This document shows, one piece after another, positions 38,724 through 50,700 of a DNA stretch of 64,000 bases. This stretch comes from Takakia lepidozioides (Eukaryota > Streptophyta > Takakiopsida > Takakiales > Takakiaceae). How positions within the stretch are numbered: position 1 is the stretch's first letter; every line of letters begins with the position of its first letter. Below the pieces are notes generated by a model. It searched no databases, was not told the DNA's origin, and saw nothing but the letters and a program-made list of their open reading frames with translations. The DNA lies in NCBI GenBank assembly GCA_030704615.1, contig CM060734.1, positions 59,972,042 to 60,036,041 of the forward strand. Reading direction: 5' to 3'. Both the position numbers and the translations under genes were made by a program.

Positions 38724-41700
38724 ATGGACGGGGCAATTCTGCCTTTGAACTTCTACTGTCGCAATGCACGACTATGCCTGAAGAAGGCCTCCTTTTCGAA
38801 GAAGTCCCATCTGTTTGGGGACGAATTACAGCATCTCAAAGCCTTTACTGCACTCGTTTCGACTACCATCCCTTCCCACCCCCTGTATCTTGAAAGGAAA
38901 CAGGAAAAACCCTTGTTGGAGCTCCAATCACATCTAAGCGACGCTACAAATCGGATTGTGGAGCTTGAAGCAGAGGGTCCCTGTAGCAGGCATCTTGCAA
39001 CCAACGGTAGGCCGAAACCAGACAAATCCACAGATAGGTTATCCAAAACCACGTCGAATTCACCGGGTGCATTGTCCCCAAAGTACACATCAGATTCAGT
39101 GTCGAAGTCCCAGAAGGGATTAGGGAAAGTGCAGAAGAGACGATCTGACAGAGCGCAGCAGTGGGAATATTGGTCGCCTAATATGAAAGAAACATATGGC
39201 TTTGCTAGCAAGTCAGCCCCTTCGTCCCGTAAGGCAACCCCTGTAACGCAGAGACTGAAGAAAGTATCGGACGCTTTGGCTGCAGATTCAAAACCACAAC
39301 ACCGCCACCATCATGGCGGCAAGAATTTCACAAGATCTCAAGCTCTGGTGAACCCTGCAGCAGGTGAGTAGGTCTCCCAGATTTTTCTCTGATACTCTTA
39401 CGTGAATGCCCTATAAGCAAATATGTTGGAGGATAAAACATGTTCGGGTTGAGCACTGACGGGGCCTCACGTCCGGCACGATGAACCTCATGGCCTGCAA
39501 GACGCTGCTGCCCAAGCCAGTGTAAAGACAATATTGCATCCTAATGATTGTCTGTGGTATGCAGGTGAGATAACCCCCTATCGTTCAAAAGGAGGCAGAG
39601 AGTTGCCCCGTTTGAAGGCATTGGCTCTGGTGTCCTCCATCTCTGCTCGAAACCAAGGCAAAGAATTCATACATGTCTCCAAGATGAATACCTTGGAGTT
39701 GGCCCGGAATGATTGGCCCGAGTCGTCTCCCGAGGAGTCCACTACGGTGTCAATTCCAACAATTGGAAGCCCTCATAGGAAACGCGGTGTTCATGGTTTT
39801 GTCCCTGACACAGACACTGCGAAGTGTGCAGTCCACAGCGCCATCCCAGGCACAGAGGTTGTAAGGCGGAGCCGAGAGGTCTTGCCACATGGAGAAGGTG
39901 GGGTTTATGAGGAGTTACGGAAAGGGTCGTCACCTGCCGTCTCCTATAAACAAAAGCTTGCAGGTTCCAATGTAGGCTGGGGGGAGGTTATGCGGAGACA
40001 GGAGGACTCGAAGATCAGCTTTCTAGGTATGGGCACACATTCAACAAGGGAGGCAAACAGAAGTGGGTATTTGCACAGCCACGGTTCGGACGCACACCAA
40101 CGAGAGGATCCTTCCTGGAGGACAATACGACTGGAGGACTCCCTGAAAGATGCAGAAGGGAGAGATGGTGGTTATGCAGAAGGAAACGACTGCAGAGAGT
40201 ATGGTCATCATCAAGTAGGGATTCCACGGGAACGGCAGGGACATAATTCTAGGGGGGAAGGTTTGCGAGAATGGAAGGGGGGCTTTGCTAGAAGCGACAG
40301 GTTGCATGAGCCTGAGGGGGAGAGCTTGCGGGGTGAGATGGAGGGCAGTGGTGGGTTTAGTGAGCGAAGCAGCCCTGGGAGAGGCCTTGGCCGCGGGTTG
40401 GACCTGGGGAGAGAAGGGGAGGGTCGACCAGCATCCGCACCTCGCAGAATGCAAAACGCAGCTTTGGTTCGAAGGGTGCACCCACCAAAGGTAGAGAATG
40501 TGGAAGTAGAGGCCATTGAAGGGAGAGAGCGAAATGCTGTGGGGACACTCAAAGCGAAGGGGGTAAAGGGCGTAAAGGAAGACTGCGAGAGGTTCCGGTT
40601 CCAAATGAAGATGTTGAAGGAGAAAGCAGACAACTCTAGAATCAGAGAAGTAGAAGTTGAAGGAATGGCAGACAGATTACAAAGGCGGCTGGTAGATGAA
40701 ATGGACCTGGTCGCAAGCAGGAATGGGGATCGTGTGACAGGAGACCTCAGCAGGCAAAGACAGGTGACGATGTTAAGGAACAGTGAGAAAGACAGAGTGG
40801 AGTTCCGAGACAGCTACAGTCCCCATAAAAGCCCCACACGTAATGGTAATGCTAGTAGCAAGCTGGACAATGGCGAGAGAGTTGGCTATGGAAGCCTCGG
40901 GAAGACAGAAGGGAGTTCACCCGGTCGTTCTGTAAGAGCTACAAGAGGAAATGCTTCCCTCCCGAAAGGGCAGCCATTCCAAAGAAGAGAAGCAGATGGC
41001 CCCAAAGATGCGCATAAGGAGTTTGAGGCACGAAGAGTAATCCCTACGTTGACTGCAGGACTTTCTTCATACTCAAATACCACGAGTTCCTCTACTTCAG
41101 GCTCATCGTCCTCCTCTCTCTCCTCTCTCCCTCTCTCCCATTACATTAAGAAGCTCAAGCACTTGGCCCCCGACTCTCGATTCCCGCCCTCGACCCGCAA
41201 CCTGCATACAGCTGGTATCAATGGTGGCGCGGGGTGCTGCAATCCTGCCCACACAGCCCTCCATCACCAAGCTCACACAAGTTCTGCCAGCACCCTGGAG
41301 CCCCACTGTGGTTATGACCCTCCCTCTGTATCTGACCCCAAGCATAGCCCAGAAAGTGTAGATACAGGGTCCACTTCCATCTCTTTACCAGTGGGTGACA
41401 ATGAACGTGACTCAAGTCTCCCCTCTCCACAGTCTGCTGCGATTCTGTTGCCCACATCTTCCCCCAGCACTCACGCTCGGCATTGTCCCTTGGGCCCCCG
41501 ATACAGCAATCGGTTTGGGTCGTATTCACCTCAACACATGAACAGGGCACCGCTGTCGGACTCAAGTTCGTGTCGCATGGTGGGAACTGACCAGCGCATA
41601 GGTGCAATACTTGGAAGTTGTGCCATGGTCGCTAGCCACCTTCAACAAGAAGAAGACGAGGATTTTAACTCTACGAACAAAGGTGGCCAGAAATTCCTAG

Positions 41701-44700
41701 TCTCAGCCGATGATTTGAGCTCACCGGGAATGAACGGCCATACGGAGGCAAGTGTTTCAAACGTTGCAATGTTTTCTCTGATGTCATATTTTTGTGCCCA
41801 ATCTGTTGTAGCATGCATCTCGATGAGCTATTTGTCAGGACTACTGCTTGTGCCTTACTCAGATGGTCCGAGTACAGAAGTTTTGCATAGAAATTCTTTA
41901 GTACTAGCATTTGGTTTCATGTGTGGTCTACGAACTGCAGAGTGCCCATCATGCGACATACGAGGAGAAAATGGCCAAGATGCAGAAACTGGTGGGAGAA
42001 CTCAAAGGATCAGTCGAAGGTTTTAAAATCCGGATTGAGGTCGAGAGTGAGGGCTGGCGGGGCCGCATGGAAGGCTTGGAAAAGGACATAGAGACACTGA
42101 AAGAGGAGACAGATGACGAAATTTTGGAAACAAAACGCTGCATTCGCAATGAAGTTAAAGTCAAGCTGGAGGAGCTGCTTTCTGATGCAGAGAAGATAAA
42201 GAAAGAAGAGAAAGAACAGGTTTGAGATCTTGGCTGGGTGACAATTTGATTCTGCAGCATATTCAAAAGCTGGGGGATGACATAATGTCCCAGTGGTCTC
42301 CTCTGCTTTTACCCCTGCAACTTCTAAAGCCAGTTTCTCATTTTCTTAAAAACTAGAAAATTCTTTCACTAAAACGAGGTCAATGCTTTGCTCCTCCGGA
42401 TTGAATACACCCCCAATATGATCCCACATCCTTGAATGCCTAGCCTCAGGACTGATCCAGATTCTGTACATGAAGAGCACAGCTTCAGAGAATCCAAAAG
42501 GGTGAGGGTTGCAGCACTTTTCTGCTCATTTTTTGTGCTGCAGGACATCTGGTAGTAGGCAGATTCCTTGATGGAACTATGTCTAGACGATAGTGGTGAG
42601 GTACGTCACCCACTAAATACCTTTTCCCTGTCTATCAATGTGATGGAAAGAATCAGAAGTGTTGTGAATATGTGGAGTCCACACAATAGGATTGTTGTCA
42701 CTGCTATTTAGCACTTGTACTACAATAAAGAATGTGGTATGAGTATGATCCTCTAGCGAGTTTTCTAATCATATGTATGGGGGGCGGGGGTCAATGGCCA
42801 CAAGGCTACGTCAAACAATGTCTTATGAGTACAATCTAATCATATGTATGGTGGAGCAGGTTGAAATACTGGTGGATGACAGGATAGAGAAACGGTTGAA
42901 TGAGAAGGACATGGGCATGGCTGAGATGAAGAGTGAGATAAGACTTCTCTGGGCTGAGGTGGAAGCCCTCTCTAAGGGCAGAGAGGAGGTACAAGGTCAC
43001 GTTGACCACCTAACACAAGTAGCTCACATAGCAAAAGAGAATGCCAACAGAGAACAGGATATCTTGAAATCGGAGAACGGCTTTTTGCGGAGACAGCTTC
43101 AGTCTTTGAAGAAAGATGGCATGCAGGTCAGGCCCAAGTTGCTGTATTTTTTGGGTATATTCTATCGTCCTTCGATTTTTTGAGATTAACAATGTTTGTC
43201 AAGGAGTATGATGCTGAATTGGTACACACGAATGACAAGCATTGTAGCAGTATTAGAATTTTCCCTTGGTTCCTGGCCGAGCCCATCCAAGGGTAGAGGG
43301 CCGAAGCAATGATGATCTTCTACATGCAGCTGCAAAGAGCAGAGTATTATCTCACCTTTCCCTGAAGTTGGATGTTGTAGTCATGAGCAGTGGATTGCTA
43401 AAAATTCCCAGCCAAGCAGTTGTCCAGGAAGCTTGAATGGATGCGCCACCATTTATGTCCCACATATATGCATTGCCTCTCCATGTTCCTCTGGATCAGT
43501 CAATGTCAAAGTGGGTTACATCTCTAACCACTTGCATAAAATGTTTACCTTTCTTGGCTGCCCATGCTTCTGCAGGTGAGGTTAGACTCTGAGGATTTGA
43601 AAGCAGAGAGGGAGGACTTCAGGCAAGCAATGGAGAAGCTTAAAGACGAAGGGACTGACATGAAGATTGAAATCCAGGGCCTCAAGAAAGTGGAGAAAGT
43701 GTTGAAGGTAACTGCCTAACAGGACCCTGACTCTGATTTTCTGGCTTGTGACTATCCCTTTCAAGGATATGCCACATTATCTTGAGCCCAGATGGTGCAA
43801 TAGCTTGACAACTGGAGTTCCAGTTACAAAAGGTGGATAACAACATAGTTTGAAATCCTGATTGCTTCTGCAGATTGAAGGAATGTCCTCATGCTATTCT
43901 TGTAGTTTGTGTATAGAGGGAAAAGGAGATAGTGACTTAGAGCATGAGAACTGAAAACAGTCTGTTCAATTTTAAGGAACAGAAGCTTCCCTACCAGAAG
44001 ATTCGTCACTGGTGCTTCTGTGCAAAGGCAGCCAGTAGACACCGGAAAGTGTAGAACTATCACCAGATAGAGTGGATTGTGGCTGTTCTTAAATGCTCAT
44101 TCAAATTTTAGGTGGAGATTGAGAATCTGCGAAAGCTAGTGGAGAAGATGCAAGAGGACACTGAAGAGCTGGAGAGGGAGAGAGGCACGTCACAAATGGA
44201 AGGCGTGCGAGAGAGACTGTTAATAATGGAGAGAGTAGAGAGTCTCTCACAGCTCTATCTGGGAGGATTGGAAGAGGTTCGAACAGATGTTTTCAATGTG
44301 AAGTTTAGTTGTCGTGACCGAGTGGATGAACTGGAGAGCCAATGGAGTGAGTTCAAGCGCCACCAAAAGAACTCGTCAGAGGAGGGGTCTTCCCTTGTAC
44401 CACGGCAGGTTAGTTGACACCACGCTGTTCCGTACCAAAGTCCAGGCAAGCAAAGTGTCAAATCAAATGGCCCACGAAAACAGGATATGCACTTTGAAAT
44501 GTGGAACATACTGAACAATGGGGTTTAAGATTCCGGCCATCAATGTGATGTGCTGTTGGCTTTGCCATTTCATGGTGTCTGCAGGATGGGCATCAGCGCA
44601 AGGTAATCCCTGGAGTGGCAAACATACGCTTGAATGAAAATAGATCAACATCCCAGGGATCCCTACCATATGCCTGCCTCATAGTGCAACCTGCAAATGC

Positions 44701-47700
44701 TCCTGACAAAGGCAGAGAACTAGCCCATTTACACCTTTCTCTTGGAGACTGCAACTGTTTTGGGCCCTTCACATTTCAGTCTTAAGACTGTTTAGTTGTG
44801 CTCTCCACGGTGGTATTGTCCAAGGGCCACAGCTGCCTTTACATTGCACCACAAACATGAGCCCAATTAGCTACTTCAGTTCATGTTGTGACCAGGTTGA
44901 GTTTATCCACCCGTACTATTGTTTCTAAGTAAAAAGCGATTACATGCAATTAAGAATGCTTCTCTGGTGCAACCATGTTGGCAGCTACTGCTTGATGAGC
45001 TGGAGCATGTTCGTAATGAGATGGCAGAGATGGTGGAGACTGAGCGCAGCCTCCTTCGTGAGACACTTGAGAGGGAGACTGGATCTATCCGGCGCCAAGT
45101 TATGGATGTGTGTGCCAATAATAAGAGTGAGATGATGAGCATGCTGAAAGTGGAGGTGCAGAAGCGCTTGCAGACTGCAAGAGAAAAAGTCTTGTTAATG
45201 ACAGATGCACTTAAGCGGGACATGGACGGGTTGAAGGCTGAGCTAGGGCAGGCACGGGTATCAGCCCTTTCACCATACCCTGATTCAATTATCCTTTCAC
45301 CCAGCTATAATGGGGTCACTAGGTCAAATGATCACCTTTTTGGGGTTTTTTGGGCTAGATTGGTCGTCTAACACCTTGGGAACGTCAAGGCTACTGAGTC
45401 TCTGGGTGAAAATGGCCCACAAATGTGACTCTGGTACAAAAACCAATGTGGTAGAAAGTGCCTGTGAACTAAGGGCCTGGTATCAAAATGTATTCTTGTC
45501 TCTTCTCACAGTGCTCTGGACAGATTTGAATTAGAGCCCACGGCATGTTAACTACCTTGCTGCAACTAGCCTACCGTGTTTTTGAGAATTCTTGCAGCAA
45601 CTGCAAGGAGGGTTGCCTAGATCTTTTCTCAATCTCCCCTCACCATGGTGAGAGTGGGACCCGTGAGACTTTCATTGAGCATGAGACAGAATGTCATCAA
45701 CACTAGCTTCAAAGAGATTGCCAAGCACACATGTTGGTGGTTCACAGGAAGGGGCAGAAGATTTCTCACGAGCTGTAACGATGGTAGAGAGAGAGAAAGA
45801 TGTTGCTTCAGCGGCCGCCGCTGAAGCCACCATATCAGCTGCCAAAGCCGGCGATATCCTCACTGAAATGCTGGGATCTTTCAGCACTGAAATGGCAAAC
45901 ACACGGCGCAAGAGTTTGCAGCTCCAGGTGGGTGTCAGAAATTGCCAATCATCAACAAATATTGTGGTGTATTAGTGGACATCAAGGCACATATTAAGGC
46001 TCACTTTGCATTGCAACTATGAAGCTTATCTGCAAGATGATCAAATGCCCAGAAGCTGAAGTTCTGTTGTGCAATACTCCTTGGTGATGGTATTCCAAAG
46101 AGAAAATTGGGCATCCCACTCTGCATCTTCTTAGTCATGCTCATAACCTGTGTTTCAATTCTGGGTACAGGAGAATCTAGCAATTGAAAGGGACCTGGCA
46201 GCAACAGCAGCTTCCGAAGCCAGGAGGGTGAGCCAGGAGTTGGCTATGGAGAGGGACTTTGCTCTTAAGACTGTTGCAGAAGCTCGGCAGAAGAATGAGG
46301 AGCTTCAAGATTATTTAGAGAGAGAGAGCTCGAAGATCATGAATGCAGTAGCTGTTGTCCACAATGAGAGAGACACAGCATCACAAGCTGCATCTGAGGC
46401 TGCCTCATCAGCCCTTAAGGCTGGGGAAGTGCTGGCTGAAGTCCTAGGTTCCTTCAACTCAGAGATGGAAAAAGCACGTAGATTGAGCATGCAGCTGCAG
46501 GTATGTATCCTTTTTGGTCATTTGTATCGTGGATTGGGGAATATCGTAGTAGATGAGACATTGGTCGTGACGATAATCAACTAAGTAGGTTAAATACTGC
46601 CCTTGCACCATGCTTGCTTGTTTGAGGCCGATGGAGACCAGAAGTGAACCAAGTTACCTGGTCCTTGGGGACTGATATGTTGTTGCCAACATTGCAGGAG
46701 GGTCTGGAGAGGGAGAGAGAGGGGCTTGAGCTGGAGAGAGAAGTCGCTATACAGCACAGCCAGGAAGCCCAGGACCGCTTCAGTGAGGAACTTGAGCTTG
46801 CCATTGCTGGTTGGAAACGGGCAATGAATGCTGAAGTTGCCAAAGCCAAAGAAGTTACGGAGGGGCTTGAGGAAGAAAAGAGGCGGGCCTCTTTCACACT
46901 GGAGCAGGCATCCCTTGTGTCTAATCAGATGACAACGAGTCATCGAGCACAGAGTGAACTGGAATGTTACATCTCCAAGGTCCAGAAGCACCTGGCCTCT
47001 ATTTCTCTGAGTTTTGAAAATTGTGGTTCCAGCATTTAGTTACCATTTCTTGTCAGATACACAAATAGGATATAGCTTGAAGGTAAGAAGGCTCTGCATT
47101 GCACTTGTGACAATCTGATTGTAATTCAGAAGTGTTTTACGGATGGGAAGCTTCGTACAGAGTGCCCAGAAGTACCTATGTTTTGCTCAAGAGACCTGGT
47201 TTCTTTATGGAATTTGAATGCAGACAGAGGATGCCCTCAGCTCTCTCTCCCAAAGCGTAAAACAGCTGCAGGAGTCACGCGACCATTATCATGAAGAGAA
47301 GAAACGGCGTGTGGTGGTCAAGCAGCAAGAGACTGAAAAAAGAGATAGAGACTGGAAATCTGAGATGAACCAGCTCAACCAGGTCAGCTTTATTTTCACA
47401 AGTTGGCGGAGCCATTTAATGAAGTAGCCTACTGTTCTCAGTCGGTCTCTTGTATTCTTGTGCTCAATGTACGAATGTCGTGTGGTCGTGGTCTATGTGT
47501 TTGACCAGCGACCTGTCAAAATCTACGACGTCCTAAGGATTCTACTGTATCCCAGGAATTGTGCTTACAAAGTCTGCTTTGTTAACTGAATAAGAAACCC
47601 ATGCGATCCGTGACTTAAACACTGAAGGTCTTTGCAACTCCAACAATCATATTCAATGAAGTAACACAAGACCCTTCTGTTATCTTTGCTTCTTTAGGTG

Positions 47701-50700
47701 GTGCGCATGCTGGAGAAGAGGATAAATGATTCAGCAACTGAGCAGTCAGAGGTGGGAAAGAAAATCAAGAAACTTGAAGGCATGCAGATTGACATAGTCC
47801 ACTCTTTTGAGGAAGTGCGCACCAGTACTGGGGACCTTGAAAAGACAGCTGCCATTTGGCTTCCCAAATATGAAGCAGCGGCACGTATTGTGAATGAACT
47901 TTCTTCCAAAGTGGAGCGAATGGATGAGAAGTTCCAGGGCATTTGTTGTGATGAAGGCCTCATGCAACAAATTGCAAGGGTAGCAGAGTCCAAAGTACAG
48001 GGGCTAAAAGACATGGTGTCCAGCTCAAGCTTGGAGGACATTGGCTCCGAGCTCAAGGACCTTTTCGAGCGGGTAGAGAGTGGGAACCATTCCCACTGCC
48101 AGGTGTGGCTCCTTAAGATAAACTGCTTAATATGGTCTAATGGACAGCTTCCCTAATTGTTGTGTTTGCAAGACGCCCACCCTCGAAAGGGAAAGGCCCT
48201 TATTTATTTCAGCCGACTGGCCAACGTCAGCTCTCTCTCTAAACCCTAAACTTGGGCTAGGTTGGTCCTTGTGCTTAAACTTATAGCCTGCAAAAACAAT
48301 CAATTTCATATGCCACGCTGACAACAATACTCCTTTCCTGGGCAATAATTGCTTATGCCAAATCTAGGGCTTCATGTGTAGTTTTAGGGGTGCATCCCAG
48401 GATGGACGAGTCCTTTAAAACTACCTGCTCCAGCTTAGGCTTGGATTATGTGGCTAATGGCTCCATCTCGAGACTTGATAACAGAGGTACTCTAAAGGTT
48501 TCAATGTACAATAATGCTCCAAATACTTCTCACATCAAATCAATTTCAAAGAAGTCCGTCCGTTGACTGGCTGGAGAGCGGTCTTAGACATTGGTGATTC
48601 AATGAGGCACTCTAAGAAGACAGCCAAGGGTGGGGACTTTAACTTGAAAGTTTCCAACCGGTTTGATACCAAGCAGCCAGACAGGCTAGCTGGCCCTGTG
48701 TGTGCTGAGTCTGAGCGTCGTGTGACTGAAGGATATGGTACTCTAAATGGTTTGCCAATCCTCGAAGTTTACACAAGACGATGAAAATCTACACACGGGG
48801 TAATTGAGCCCCTTCTGTAGATCAGTTGGGTCGTCCAGGAGCAATCATAGGCTACGCTGTGGATTATATCATAGTGGACAAGAATTTGTTTTCCCAGTGT
48901 GCCAATGTATTGATTGACAGAGCTGATTTTGGTACCTCTGACCACTTTCTGGTTTGGACTGAGATCAAATGGTGTTTCCCCAACACCAAGAGATCTGTGA
49001 AACGTTCAATTCAGAGGTGGCGCATAGAAAAATTCCAAACTGAAGAGGTCAAGGCTGAGTATGTCCAGGCCTTGCAAAAGGCTCTCCCTCACTTTGTCCA
49101 TTCACTCCAACATCTTCAGTCTTGCTCTGGTGATGCAAGAAATGAAATCGAAAGAGCGGTAGATTCTTGGAAGAGTTTCGTCTCCTCTGTGGCTGACAAC
49201 GTTTTCTGAAGAATGGAAGGACACAGTAGAAAAAACTGTTTCTATGATTCAACTGGAGTATATTTCAATAGGCTACAACGCTCCCATTAGTTCTTCTGAG
49301 ATTGTGGAAGCAATTGACCATTTAAACAGATATACAGCGGGTGGCCCTGATGGCATAGTCAATGAGCTTATCAAGCATGGTGGCGACCCCATGATAGAGG
49401 CCCTTGTTTTTCTCTTTAATCTTATCTGGAGGACCGAAATGATCGAAAGGTGAAAGAGAAGAGCCGGGGAACGATGGAGGCATCACGCTTCTCAATGCAG
49501 TTGGCAAGATATTTTGCGGAGTCAGAAGTACTGTCTCGAGGTTGATCTGGAGTCTAGTGGTTGTTTCCATGAAGGCCAAGCTGGCTTGCGGAGAAACAGG
49601 GGCGGCGTGGATCATATCTTCACGCTAAGCCAGATTATCCAGAGAAGGAAAAAAGAAGGAAACCCACTTTGGTCTTTTCCTTGGATGTCAAAAAGTCGTA
49701 GTACAGTGTGGAGAGATGGTCTATGGCTCTGACTCCGGTCATCGGGGATCAAGGGAAAGATGTGGAGAGTGGTCCATAACTTGTATGCTCACAACAACGC
49801 TGCTGGATAAATCTGACTTAGAGGCTATAGTGTCCAAAGCCATGTCTGTTGCCAGGAAATTGTCTGATGCAAATGAAGTTAGGCAGAAAACTACCCTGAA
49901 CTTGTTTCCAGTCTGTGACATGTGTGAGGCCATCATGGATGACCCCAAGGGTCTACCTACTCTCAGCACTAGACTGAAATTTAAACTCAGGGCGGGAAGT
50001 CTACCTTTGAACAGCAAACAAATGCAGAGAGGAAAGGGGGATTGCAAATGCCCGCCCGTTGTGTGGGCAACCTGAAGACAATATCCACTTTCTGATTCAT
50101 TGTCCTGGGTACTCTCACTAGAGAGAAACCCTCTTCAAATCCATCCTGTACCATTGTTTACCAGTTTTGAAAACTCAAGGCTGAGGCAAAAGCCCAGGCC
50201 CTTTTGAGGTCTAGTTATTGGGCAAATCACACACAGCAGATTGATGTTTGTGTGAAGGGATTTCTAGAGGATATCTGGAGGTACTTTCTGTCCCTCTGTG
50301 TTCCGCTCAAACTGGGCGCGGGGTCAATGGCCACAAGGCTACAGCAAACAATGTCTTATGAGTACATTCTCTCTCTCTCTCTAGACATCCTCCAGACATC
50401 CTTTGTGCCATCTCTTCTATGTATGAGATTGTCACTGGCATGGTCAACGTCGCTGGTGAATTCTCAGCCGAGGTCCACAGCAACATTGGAGTCAAACAGG
50501 GCTGCCCCCTTTCACCTACCCTGTTCGGGATCTACATTGACGCCTTGGAGAATTACATATCAAAAAACCATGGGGTTGGGGTTGTTGGAGTGTCAAGGTT
50601 ATAGCCCTTGCACGGCACTTTGAGAACAGAACGGGACGGGTAGCTCAGTGGTAGAGCACCCCACCGGAATGGGGGAGGTCCTAGGTTCAATCCCTAGCCC

